Shown in pieces: positions 1 to 10,441 of a stretch of 64,000 nt of DNA (positions are counted from its first letter, which is position 1; every line of letters begins with the position of its first letter). The DNA lies in assembly GCA_028456385.1 (NCBI GenBank), contig JALNQF010000059.1:157212-221211 (forward strand), in the 5' to 3' direction. The DNA is from Ophiosphaerella korrae. Taxonomy: Eukaryota; Ascomycota; Dothideomycetes; Pleosporales; Phaeosphaeriaceae. Below the pieces are notes generated by a model. The model saw only the letters and a list, made by a program, of their open reading frames with translations. It did no database searches and had not been told where the DNA came from. A program made the translations under genes and the position numbers.

Positions 1-257
1 TACCTCGCTGGTCAGCGACTCGTCAGTCGTCACTCGTCACGCTTTGCATCATGGAGCGAGCAGCAAATCGCGGCAAACCGACTGTCTCGGACTTACTAGT
101 CGACAGGCGCCTCATCTATGCTCTCTGCTGCTTGTGAGTTTAGCCTCTTTGCACCCGGCTTGCTCGAAGCAGCAGGTCAGACGGGTCTGCACCAAAGACA
201 TGCTGGCTGACGGTGCATTGACTGGTGTTATCTATCTCTATCGCACTTGACTGCTGT

Positions 258-1308
258 CTAAAATAGCTTGTTATCCGCACTGGCCTTGGCCGCATCTCTC
301 CGCGCACTCTGCTTCCTGCGGTCCTTGGCCTCGCCGGGCGGCTTGAAGAACAAACTGGGGCTCTCTCCCTGCTTAACGGTATGAACTAAATAGCCTCGGT
401 GCGCAGGGTCGCGATAGTACTCGATATCCTTTCGTGCGGTTGCGTCCGGAAGCCGGTATTTGTACTTGAACGAGAGGCGGTGCATGAGCGAGGCGAGGGC
501 CTCTTTTCGCGCCGTGTCGTCAGCCGCGGCCGACTGCAGAGACGACAGGATGGGAGAGGACAAGAGAGCCGGATCAGAGGCAGTCGCAAGACGGATTAGA
601 TGGGTAGGAGACTGGAGAGAAACAGTGGGATGCGAGTGGCCTCGTAGCACGCGTTTGATCGAGGTGGGTGAGTAGAAGCGCGTGATTACGGTGCCACCGA
701 GCGCTTCGATACGAGCAATTGCTTCGGCAGACGCACGCGAGACGACAATATTGATGGCCGAGGTGAGCTGGAGAGGGTTCTATGTGAGCATAGCATGCGT
801 CAGCGATTGCCAATGGTATATAGTAAGGCATTTCCATGTTTCCTACCCGTGCCAGCAGCTTCACCCCATGGCGCTTTACGCCGTGCAAACACCGCGACTT
901 GTGCAGTTCCCTCATGGTAATGGGCTTAGAGGCATCCAACCGTCCCTGATCAATCCACGACTGGATCCGGTCCAGGTTGATAGGCGACATTTCCACCTTG
1001 AATGCATTGTGCTTTCCCCGCCCGCGCTCAGGCTTGGTGATAGATAATAGTGTCTGGCCACCCTCAAAGCCCGCAGGCACCTTGCCGTGGGCATGCTGAC
1101 CCTTTTGTCCTCGTCCCGCCGTTTTGCCCTTGCCTGATGCTGGACCGCGACCTCGTCGAATCTTCTTGTTGTATGCGCCAGGCCTATCCGACAGGAACGA
1201 GAGGATGGACGCACATCGCTGCCGACCGCTAATTCCAGCCAAGGCCGCCTGTCGCCGTATGAATGGAATCGAGAAGGCTAGACGCGTAGCCGCTATCCGT
1301 GGGGGCAT
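258..1308 (-). CDS. MRPL10: Mitochondrial large-subunit ribosomal protein uL15m (L15/MRPL10 family)
   Basis: Two exons, 1308-847 and 779-258, joined over a 67-bp intron (846-780, GTAGGA...ATAG), encode 327 residues. The N-terminus is basic and hydroxylated with few acidic residues, as expected of a mitochondrial import signal. It is followed by the glycine/arginine/lysine-rich L15 stretch (GRGPASGKGKTAGRGQKGQ, about residues 54-72) that contacts 23S-type rRNA, and then the GFEGGQ motif. After the intron the frame continues with NPLQLTSAINIVVSRASAEA, which matches the conserved L15 C-terminal core (partner of the large-subunit rRNA). The C-terminal extension of roughly 120 residues beyond the bacterial length is usual for fungal mitoribosomal proteins. 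The start is the first ATG of the targeting sequence. The symbol is by homology to the yeast protein. Confidence 0.9.
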
Positions 1309-1598
1309 GGTGGTGTAGGAACAGAATTATTGTACACACTGATTAGAACCACAATGACTAGATTCTGGATGCCAAGCCCACCACCGCCTTTCCCCTTCGA
1401 GACAGACATGTCACTTGCACTAGCTCTTTGCAATAGTAAGACATGACAACAATTAATTACTAGACTGGATGCCTTATTTTCAGAGACGCATGCATGATAA
1501 TTACATTCCTTGCCCATCATCGGCGAAAACAAAAATTACTGTTTCCCCAATCACACCACAATACCTCGCCAGACACATGTTACAACCATATCCTTCAT

Positions 1599-4052
1599 CT
1601 ATAGAGGAGGAGCATTGGGGTCCATCATGCACTGGTCAACACGCATAAGCTGCTTTCCAGTCTTCTTAGCAATCTGGATAAACTCTCGCAAATAGCTGAC
1701 AGTCGAAGGGTACAGGTAATGCAGCACTACCAAGCTACCTCCCTTGTTGACATCACGCTGGAAAGCCACCTTTTGCTGCTCAGGGGTGTTCGTCTCCGCC
1801 CACAACCAGTCCTCAACGTCAACAGACCAGTTGGTAATTGTCGCCTTGTTGCCTACGGCTTTGGTAAGACGGGAGCGCATACGAGCACCCTCGTTACCAA
1901 ATGGAGGACGGAAGTAGGAGGTTTCGTATCCATCAAATGATTGCTTCATAGCCTTGATATCCTCGTTGTATTCCCAGTCAATAGACGCGTAGTCTGGAAG
2001 ACCTTCCATCTTAGGATGAGTGAAGGAGTGGAGCGCAAGCTGATGACCTGCAGCTCTCATTTCCTTGTACACGTTGGTGAGGTTAGTCGAGGCATCGAGA
2101 AGCGGGGCGCCAACAGTGAAGAAGGTAACCTTGATGTTTTCTTCGCGAACGATCTTAAGCACCTCCTGCGCAAGGCTTGGCTGGCCATCATCAATAGCGA
2201 AAGCGAAGCTGTTGGGACGTTTGCAGGCGAAGACAAGTTGACCAGTCTCATCTTTGGGCGGAATACCAAATCCGGCAGGTACACCAGGGACGATTTCAAT
2301 GACTGAAAGGGTGACTGGATCGGAACTGTAGAAACCTTTGATAGCAAAGCCGATGACACGGGACAGCTCAACGTTGAAATGGCTGATGGGAATATAAATA
2401 TGACCGTTCTTAGCATAACGAGATGCTTCAGCGGAGTCCCACGTTTCTGGGTACGGAGCCACGTTTGCATTGCATCCAGAGTTGTGCTGTTGGAAGGAAA
2501 CGGTAAACTTGGTGCTTCCGGAATAAGCAATGTGTAAATAAGATCCCTTGTACTTGGAGTAATCAACGCAAGTTCCTGAAACCTGAGTGTAGAACGAGTA
2601 GTCAGGATCGGGGGATGTGATTGTAAGCTTGCCACCATTGTACGTGAGCTTCATGCCTTCATCACCACCGTGCCAGTTACCTAAGGCATTGGAATTAGCG
2701 TTAGCGAACTTGTCGATGACAACCGACGCTGTGGCGGTATTGCTTGGTGCTGGTACAGTGCTGCTTGAACCGGAACCACCATCAACAGGAGTAGGAATGA
2801 ACTCGCCAGTAGAGCCACAATAAAAGGCCATAGGGCCAAAAGAGACAGTGCCAGAGAAGCCGGAAAAGAGGATCGTAGTGAGCTTTTCAATGTTGAGTGT
2901 GTTGTACTTATTAAAAGGGATCAAATAAAGCTGCTCGGTTCCGGTGAACTTCCATCCCAGATCAGCTGAAGTCAGTGTTTGAGTCTTAGCAGTAGTAGGA
3001 TCACAGTTGTCAGATGAGTCGAGTTCAACGCTGAGAGTCGCACCAGCGGGGGCCTTGATGCGTAGAGAAATACCACCGTACTTGTTCTTTGCGTTGACGC
3101 AAGGGAACTGGCTGTAGAAGTAAGAGTCACTTTTGGGGGTAAACTCAACTCGGTTTGTTGCTGGCTTTCCGACGACAATGGATTGCATTGAAGCATCGTC
3201 AGAAGTCGGGTAGTTCATGGCGTTGTAGAACAAAAATGTCAGACGCGACTGTGAGATCCAGTCATCAATCAGAAGTGGAGAGCAAGTGCCAGATGGAGAT
3301 GAAGACGAAACGGTCACTAGTGTGCTGGGTGAAGCAGAAACACCCGAGCTGGTGGCTTTGCTGGAAGAGGGCGCAGCGGTAGAGCTGGCCTTAGTGGAGC
3401 TAGGGGCAGCAGAGCCAGAGGGGGCCTTGGAGCTTGAAGGAGCAACGCTGGCGCTGGCCTTGGTCGAGCTGGGAGAACCGCTAGAACCGGAGCACGCCAG
3501 CTCGATGTTACTCAGTTGCCATGTTGCCGAGGTGGAGGAGAAGCCAGACCATGATAAACCAGCGACAGCATTGCCATTTGCTCCAGAAAAAGAGGTGAGG
3601 GGGATAGTAACGGTCTGTGTGTTACCAGTAAGACCAGTAACCTGGTAATAGTATGAGTTGTAGCTTCCTGCCGAACACGAAGACTTGGTCTGGAGTTCAA
3701 TAACAACGGAGCCCTGGGAGGGACCTTTGATAGAGAATTGAAGACTCGACAGTCCGTTGCTGGTGGCAGCCTGGCACGCGAAGGTCTCGTAAAAGTACGA
3801 GCTCGACTGGGGCTTGAAGCTGAGCACACCATTGCTGGCGGAAATGGAGCTCATAGTACCGTCGTCTAGTTGAATTTAGCAAGATTCTTTCGTCTAACAG
3901 AATACCAGATACTAACCACTGGTCCATTCACCCAAGGTGTTGGTATTGCTTGACCATTTTGAAAAGTCGTCGATCTTGAGAGCTGATTGGCAGGCAGCGA
4001 AGGCACGAGTGGCGAATGCGGCCGTGAGGCCTATTACAGTATGGGTACGCAT
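1599..4052 (-). CDS. Secreted polysaccharide (chitin-type) deacetylase, CE4/NodB domain, with repeated N-terminal beta-sandwich modules
   Basis: Exon 1 (4052-3917) encodes a signal peptide and the start of the first repeat; a 51-bp intron (3916-3866, GTTAGT...CTAG) leads to exon 2 (3865-1599); 800 residues in all. The N-terminal two thirds hold three related modules, each with an (I/D)DF or DDW start, a SYFY- or SFYT-like motif followed by a cysteine, and a later S.C or N-C pair. They look like galactose-binding-type sandwiches. The first two are separated by a Ser/Ala/Pro/Lys-rich linker. The last about 215 residues are a NodB domain: IDDG (motif 1), HSFTHP (metal histidines), RPPFG, DVEDW and LVVLHY. 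All metal and catalytic positions appear present, so it should be active, removing N-acetyl groups from chitin or a related wall polymer outside the cell. Substrate is inferred from family only. Confidence 0.88.
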
Positions 4053-6085
4053 ATTAAACGTTGTATAGCGAGAGACTAGATGAAAGCGAATGTACAGAAG
4101 TCAAGAGACTTCCTATGATGAGTTTCAACACCCTACGGCTTGACAGGAGGGTTCAGAGGAGCAGAACGAAAACTCGTGCAGAGAAACATGGGGAGGCATT
4201 TTCAATACATATATTTCTGCGCGCGAGACAGCGGCGTAATGGCTGAGGCCTGCAAAATGAGCCTAGCGCTCTGGGCGGACAAGCATTTACGAGGAAGCCA
4301 TGGCGGTTCGGGAGCATCTGCTTCTATTTGGGGGATATGTGGGGCGCGCCATTGCAGATCTGACGTATCTTTAGACCCCATATGGCTTGTACTATGCTGA
4401 TTCTTTGGGTCAGGCATAGCTAGGACCAGCTCACCCCTGAATGCTTGCCCTAGCCCGCATCACGATGAGACGAATAATGGTCAATTGTTTCGTCGGACAA
4501 AGAGTCAAAAGGAGGCACGGTCCGGCGCGTTACCCAGCAAGGTTGATGAATGCAGAGAGAAGGGAAATTCTCAGAGACTGATGTCAGGCTTGCTGGTGGG
4601 CCAAGCAGATAAGCAGTGGAATGACAGACACAGCATTCGATATCGTACTCGGCGGAAAAGTTCAGCCGCAGTAGGTACTAGGACAATTTCCCCACGAACC
4701 AAAGTAGTCTAGACAGGGCTGAAACTTCCAAGGTGATGTGATGGCTCCACTAACGAAGCGTGGTGGCGCAACTCAATAAACGAGCAGCAATACTTGGCTT
4801 GCAGAAGTGCGGACGGGAGCAGAAACGTTGGCAAATGGTATAACGTCGGCGACGAGCGGCTTTGTTGAAGCTGGAGAAGAAAAAAGCCAGACGACCAGAC
4901 AAGCAGAGAATCAGAAGACGAAGGCGGCGAGAAAGGCATACAGTGCCATGGCGGCATCTGAGGTCAGCCAGGTCTAGATGCGTTGGTGTTGTTGTCGCCG
5001 TCCATGCCAGCGTAGGATGACAGGTGCATCATCCCCCGGGTTTGCCATGTTCCCTGCGGTGATCAAAGTTTGGTGCCGCCGGTGGCCTACACGTGCCGAG
5101 ACCACCGTCTCCTGCCGAGGCGTGACTGCCCCTGCCGAGAACGCCTGCTCACTAATAATGCCTTTTTTGGGCCATGTCTTTGGATGCTGTTTGATGAATT
5201 CTGGGGCGCCGGCTTACTCTCAATATACACAACTCCAGCTCTGCAGCTCTCTTACAATGCCACCGTGTGCATCCTTGGTCGTGTCGCTCTGGGCCTCTCG
5301 TAGAGCTTCTCGTATCGCCCCTGATCATCTCAACGCTCTGCGCATACTTGCTTCAATCTTGATGCCCGGGTCAGCATCGCTTAGCCATGCTTCTCCTGTC
5401 AACACAGCCCCCTAGGCGAAACTGTTGACCATCTCTGAAATCATGCCTCCCAAAATACACCTGGCCCGTGAACAGAAAATGCCTAATCAAGCTGAGAAAC
5501 ATGTGTGCACCCTTCCGCATTGTTCCGCTGCCTTTCGTTCCATTCTCGCGATATCAACCTCTTATTCCTGTGATAAGTACCTAGCTAGGCATTCAAGAAT
5601 GACATGAGAAAGTCTCCAGGCACGAGCAAATCGAAATATGAATGGCAACATGGTCTGCATTACAGCATCAGGTGCTTCTCAAAGCCAAAATGAAAGAGCA
5701 GCTCTTACTTGGAAGGAAGCGTCTGCTTCCACAAGCCTGGAACAGCCAGTCAGTTGCTTGTACAAGGCCAATGGCAACACTTCCCCTATCTCTCTGTGAG
5801 AACAGAAACCTCACGTCGTCATGACCGAGGGCAACTCTGATTCACTCTCGATATGAGCCATCGATGAGTAATGTCATGTCGACCTTTCACTGGATCAAGA
5901 GCTGCATTCACCTGCAAACTCCACTGCTGTTAGTCCGCACTTTGAATATTCACCTACCTTCCCCGCCAATCCGCACCTGCTGCAATTCCCAAAACTTGCC
6001 TCGCCTCAGCGACTTCAACTGCAACCCATCACACAAAAGCCAATACCTACTCGGTTAAAATTATTTGTCACGATTCTTCATAATC
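4053..6085. other. 2.0-kb intergenic region between divergent genes
   Basis: No frame here has family motifs, a convincing codon pattern or splice-joined continuity on either strand; the open stretches (for example 4978-5415) are Cys/Arg/Ser-rich in a way typical of chance frames. It separates the divergent deacetylase and zinc-finger genes and probably holds both promoters and the untranslated leader of the latter. A non-coding RNA cannot be excluded. Confidence 0.5.
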
Positions 6086-7861
6086 ATGACAGTCGCACCT
6101 ACCCCAGCCGGCACCACTAGCACCAAGCCTTCGCCAGAAACGCCAGACAGGTCGGTATCAACAACCTCGCCCAATACACTTTCTTCGCAGACTACGCTAG
6201 TCCCGGCTTCACCAGACGTTATCCACCCCAAGACCAAAAACGATGAGCTGCTTCATGAGAATGCCAAACTGAAAAAGGATCTTGCGAGCGCCAATCGCCG
6301 GGCGCGCACGCGTTTCAAAGAGAGACACGATGCTCTATATGAAAACAGGCATCTTCAGAATGCCCTTAATCATGAAGTATGGCTGAGGGAGGGTCAAATC
6401 AAGGCCTCAAGGGAGGTGATCAGCATACATGTGGCTACGGTAGCTGAGTTGAAACAAAAGTTGCAGGATATTGAGTCTCCAAGTCCTAACGACGATCTGT
6501 TGCACGTACTTCGAGACCAGATTACCCAACTGCAGTCTGAAAACCTAGCACAACAGGGTAGAATCACAGAACTTGAAGCTATAATCCTTGAAGACAAGGC
6601 TTCGCACAGCACATTTAAGCAAAACAGTCTCACCACGATGACTGCTATGAAAGCCACACTCAAAACCCGGGAAACGTTGCTACAACAATATCAAAAAGAG
6701 GCCTCACAAGAGAAAGCAAAGGTCGCGAAACTGGAGGCGGAGCTTAAAAATATGAGAGAGATACAGGCAGCTCACTCCCGTGACAACAGCAAGCTTGGCA
6801 GACGTTCACTTTCTCCTCCATCAGACTCTACGCCGATGGTGGACGCGAGCAAGCGTCGCAAAATTCATGAGAACAGCAGCTTCGTTCACCCAACGCCACC
6901 ACCAGCACCAGAAGGTCGCCATCCTGAAGTTTCCAGCGCTTCTGATACCATTGTAACCCCTTCCAGGGTTTACCAATTGTCCGACACGACACCATTAGAG
7001 CAAACACAGAAGTATGCATCAGGCTCCCAGATGGTTCCACAGCAACTAACGGCAAACATGCGCCATAAACGGAAAGCATCTGAGGATTCCATTGGATTAG
7101 CGGTGTCTAAGGCAGCCAACCACCAGCCTCCACGCGTACGAACCTCTTCATTCTCATCTTCAGGTTGCGACCATGCCATTTCGGCCTTTTCGTCTCAAAC
7201 TCAAATGAGTCGCCCTGCCCAAATCGCCACGATTCAGATACCTCAGGGTAATACTGTGTCTCAACCTAATAATAGACCTCAACGCAATACATATATGCAA
7301 CAACTCCAACAAGATATTCAATGTCGGAACAACGTCGTGGCAGTACAACCTAGACTCCCTCAAGCATTTTCACACCAGGCAGCACAAGCCCGCTACAAGC
7401 CTACAGGTGGAGCAAAATTCCCGCAGTTCACTAGTCATGGCTACCAAATCACCTCCTCTCAGTCTACACAGAGACACCCTATTCCTACACCAGTCCATAC
7501 ATCCTCAATCTCAGGAATGTCGACGCGTCAGACCTACATCGACCACATTCCTGCTCCCCCAGTAAGTGGTGTTCCAGCACGAATTGCTTGTATACATTGC
7601 CACAAAAAACGGTGGAACGATTTTTGTGACCAGGAGACTCCGTGCTTCAACTGCATAGGAACGGGTCGAGAATGTGTGAGGGCGAAGTGCGAAAAGTTCG
7701 CGTCTGGTACCTGCCATAACCAGAGATGCGATTTCGTGCATCAGAAAGACATTTATTTCACAGCACTCGCTGATTTTGAGAAACACTTCAGGAAGCGGAT
7801 ACCAGTGAAAGAAAAGTCACAAAGTCCGGCAGAGGCGGCCGGCCGGCCGCGATACATGTAG
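6086..7861 (+). CDS. Coiled-coil protein with C-terminal Zn2Cys6-like cluster and CCCH zinc finger
   Basis: Single exon, 591 residues, starting at the first ATG of the frame (6086). Residues about 50-230 are charged, heptad-like and predicted coiled coil. The middle (about 230-490) is low-complexity, rich in Ser, Pro, Gln and Thr. From residue 502 there is a six-cysteine array, C-X2-C-X8-C-X5-C-X2-C-X6-C, spaced like a fungal Zn2Cys6 cluster. It is followed at residues 535-552 by a clean C-X7-C-X4-C-X3-H finger (CEKFASGTCHNQRCDFVH). CCCH fingers usually bind RNA, Zn2Cys6 clusters bind DNA; which applies here is unknown. The placement at the C-terminus is unusual for Zn2Cys6 regulators, which normally carry the cluster near the N-terminus. 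No name is assigned. Confidence 0.8.
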   Translation: MTVAPTPAGTTSTKPSPETPDRSVSTTSPNTLSSQTTLVPASPDVIHPKTKNDELLHENAKLKKDLASANRRARTRFKERHDALYENRHLQNALNHEVWLREGQIKASREVISIHVATVAELKQKLQDIESPSPNDDLLHVLRDQITQLQSENLAQQGRITELEAIILEDKASHSTFKQNSLTTMTAMKATLKTRETLLQQYQKEASQEKAKVAKLEAELKNMREIQAAHSRDNSKLGRRSLSPPSDSTPMVDASKRRKIHENSSFVHPTPPPAPEGRHPEVSSASDTIVTPSRVYQLSDTTPLEQTQKYASGSQMVPQQLTANMRHKRKASEDSIGLAVSKAANHQPPRVRTSSFSSSGCDHAISAFSSQTQMSRPAQIATIQIPQGNTVSQPNNRPQRNTYMQQLQQDIQCRNNVVAVQPRLPQAFSHQAAQARYKPTGGAKFPQFTSHGYQITSSQSTQRHPIPTPVHTSSISGMSTRQTYIDHIPAPPVSGVPARIACIHCHKKRWNDFCDQETPCFNCIGTGRECVRAKCEKFASGTCHNQRCDFVHQKDIYFTALADFEKHFRKRIPVKEKSQSPAEAAGRPRYM

Positions 7862-8240
7862 AGACCCTTTGTGCTTGAGCCCAACACCAATGAGCAATGG
7901 TCCTGCTTGGTATAAGTAGTTATAGACCCAGAGAGCTTCATAGCACACGTGAACTGATTCAGGTCAAACCATCAGAAATCAAAAAACAACATTGACTGAA
8001 ATCTCTGCGAAGTCTCTGTGATTAGGCAAAATGACACTGCATTCCGAATCTAGCCCTCAAAACCAAGTATTGCGAGCCCAAAAATCACTCAACCGAGGCT
8101 TCCCCTCACTCTCGATGCCTCCACATTCCGAAGAGAGTAGCCGCTATCTCTAATGACGTTTCTGTCTCCGGCTACTTGCTCGAATTATAATTTGAGCAAT
8201 ACTGTCCCGAATAAAAGAATTGTCAGCCTACACCTTCGCC
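7862..8240. other. Intergenic region upstream of the GH1 gene
   Basis: About 380 bp between two genes on the same strand. No gene seen. It should contain the 3' end of the zinc-finger transcript and the promoter of the glycosidase. Confidence 0.5.
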
Positions 8241-10112
8241 ATGATAATCAATGTCCTTGTGGGAGGAACACTGGCTGCTGCCCAGCAGGTGTACATTCCA
8301 ACCAAAGGACCCTCCCCATCACGGTGCGCTGCCAATAGCGCATACGCAACGATGCGTCCATCATATTTCTTTCGCGAATTCAGTTTCACACAAACTGAAA
8401 CAGTGCGCACGGCAACATCACGGCCTAACCCTGCTTCTTACACAACCTATGCACCGCCTCATGCCTCCCTCAGCAGTCTTGTCCCCAATGTAACGAAAAC
8501 CCAATGGGGAAACTGGGAATATGCTTCCAATGCCACCGCCACCGACACGGGGAGACCCTATGGAAATGCCTCTTGGAGTGCGCTCTGGAGTACCATCCCA
8601 TGGGTCAACTTTACCAAAGGCATCTATTCATCAACGGTGCAACCTACACCTGTGCCCAGCAGTGAGCTTGTGCTACCTCCTCCCGAGGTCTTTGCTTCAT
8701 ACGACTGCCGCACTTTTCCTGCTGATTTCATGCTTGGGGTAGCAGCATCTGCGGTGCAGATCGAGGGTGCAATTGCTGATGAAGGTCGAACTCCAGCTCA
8801 TTTAGATGTAGCTAGTCTGCTGCGTCCAAACAGTGCCTCGAATCATGTAGCCATCGAGCACTATTATCTGTACAAACAAGATATTGAGCGCATTGCGGCC
8901 ATGGGAGTAAAGTATTATCGGTTTTCTGTCCCTTGGACACGCATCTTGCCCTTCGTTGTTCCCGGCACGCCAGTAAATCAACAAGGTCTAAGGCACTACG
9001 AAGACTTGATAGATTTTGTCCTCCAGAAAGGGATGGTTCCTGCTGTAGTTCTCCATCACAGCGACTCCCCACTCCAGTTCTTCTCCAACATATCCGATAT
9101 CTTTATTGTGCCTGGCACTGGAATAGGCTACGTCGACTCAGGCTTTCAGCGCTCTTACAATAACATTTCATTTGAGGATGCCTTTGTTAACTATGGAAAA
9201 ATTGTCATGACGCATTTCGCTGACCGAGTTCCAATATGGTGGACGTTCAATGAGCCCCTTCTTGGTTCGCGGAATGGAAAGTCAGTCAATGCCGTAATCA
9301 AAGCACATGCTCGGCTTTACCATTTCTATCACGAAGACATCAAGGGGACTGGGAAAGTTTCGCTGACTCTGAACGATAACTTCGGCATTCCTCGTAATCC
9401 GAATGATCCGGCCGATGTCTCCGCAGCAAACCATTTCAATTCTTTTCAACTGGCCACATTTGCGAATCCGATATTCATCGGCAAGGACTATCCAAAATCC
9501 TTTACATCGACAATTACAGATTATGTGCCCTTGAGCGAAACAGACTTGCAGTATATAAACGGAACTGCGGATTTCTTCTCAATTCAACCATATACAGCGA
9601 CAGTGATCAGCCCGCCGCCAAACGATACCATTGCTGCGTGTGCTGCAAACGCTAGCCATCCACTCCGACCATATTGTGTGATCCAAAGTACAACAACCAC
9701 TACGGGGTGGAACATTGGGTATCGAAGCTATTCGTATGTTTATTTGACACCCACCTACTTTCGGACATACCTCAGTTATCTCTGGAACACGTTCAAGCAC
9801 CCTGTCGTCGTGACCGAATTTGGCTTTCCCGTATTTGGAGAAGGGCTAAAAGAACAGAGAGATCAAGAATTTGACAGTCCTCGATCATGGTACTATCAGT
9901 CCTACCTTAGTGAAGGATTAAAGGCAATATGGGAGGATGGTGTGGAGTTCATAGGTGCTTTTGCTTGGAGTTGGGCAGACAACTGGGAGTTTGGCGACTA
10001 TGATGCTCATTTTGGAATCCAGACCGTCAACCGCACAACCCAAGAGAGAAGGTATAAGAAAAGCTTTTTTGACTTTGTTGATTTTATAGAGAGCCGGAGG
10101 CAAAGATCGTGA
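8241..10112 (+). CDS. Secreted glycoside hydrolase family 1 protein (beta-glucosidase-like)
   Basis: Single exon, 623 residues from ATG 8241. The first about 15 residues (MIINVLVGGTLAAA) form a short hydrophobic signal peptide, and many N-X-S/T sites follow, consistent with secretion. After about 150 Ser/Thr-rich residues comes the GH1 barrel: FPADFMLGVAASAVQIEGA, the acid/base glutamate in TFNEP (E338) and the nucleophile in VTEFGF (E526), then FIGAFAWSWADNWEF. Both catalytic glutamates are present, so hydrolysis of a beta-glycoside is likely. The strand-3 motif normally seen as HWDLP reads HHSDSP, and TENG reads TEFG, so the sugar-binding subsite differs from classic beta-glucosidases. The substrate is therefore left open. 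An upstream exon adding to the short signal peptide is possible. Confidence 0.87.
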   Translation: MIINVLVGGTLAAAQQVYIPTKGPSPSRCAANSAYATMRPSYFFREFSFTQTETVRTATSRPNPASYTTYAPPHASLSSLVPNVTKTQWGNWEYASNATATDTGRPYGNASWSALWSTIPWVNFTKGIYSSTVQPTPVPSSELVLPPPEVFASYDCRTFPADFMLGVAASAVQIEGAIADEGRTPAHLDVASLLRPNSASNHVAIEHYYLYKQDIERIAAMGVKYYRFSVPWTRILPFVVPGTPVNQQGLRHYEDLIDFVLQKGMVPAVVLHHSDSPLQFFSNISDIFIVPGTGIGYVDSGFQRSYNNISFEDAFVNYGKIVMTHFADRVPIWWTFNEPLLGSRNGKSVNAVIKAHARLYHFYHEDIKGTGKVSLTLNDNFGIPRNPNDPADVSAANHFNSFQLATFANPIFIGKDYPKSFTSTITDYVPLSETDLQYINGTADFFSIQPYTATVISPPPNDTIAACAANASHPLRPYCVIQSTTTTTGWNIGYRSYSYVYLTPTYFRTYLSYLWNTFKHPVVVTEFGFPVFGEGLKEQRDQEFDSPRSWYYQSYLSEGLKAIWEDGVEFIGAFAWSWADNWEFGDYDAHFGIQTVNRTTQERRYKKSFFDFVDFIESRRQRS

Positions 10113-10441
10113 ATGGCATACTTGCCCCATTTCTCTGTAAAGTGGGGTAATCACTATCAACATTACTGATTCTAGACGCATACAAGTCAATCGTTGTAAT
10201 ATAACAACTTCGTAGTACAATGCCAGAACACCCTTAGCCAGCATATTGCCGTTGTCAAGGATCAATTCAAATATATATGGAGCCGCTTCGCAACTGACAC
10301 TTTTGAAGAAGTGCACAGTCTCAACAAGACTACAATCAAGACATCATTGGCATGCCGATGCCACCATCATGTAATTTAGCCCACATTGACGTTCGTGACC
10401 CGATTTTCCGAACCTACCTAGCCTGTCCCTCTATCGAGACA
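10113..10441. other. Intergenic region
   Basis: About 330 bp between the GH1 gene and the oxidase pseudogene; no coding potential recognised. Confidence 0.4.

Noticed and set aside
2057..2638. 193-residue minus-strand frame inside the deacetylase gene
   Set aside because: Out of frame with a clearly conserved CE4 protein.
4978..5415. 145-residue open frame on the plus strand
   Set aside because: Cys/Arg/Ser-rich chance composition, no motif, no splice-joined extension.
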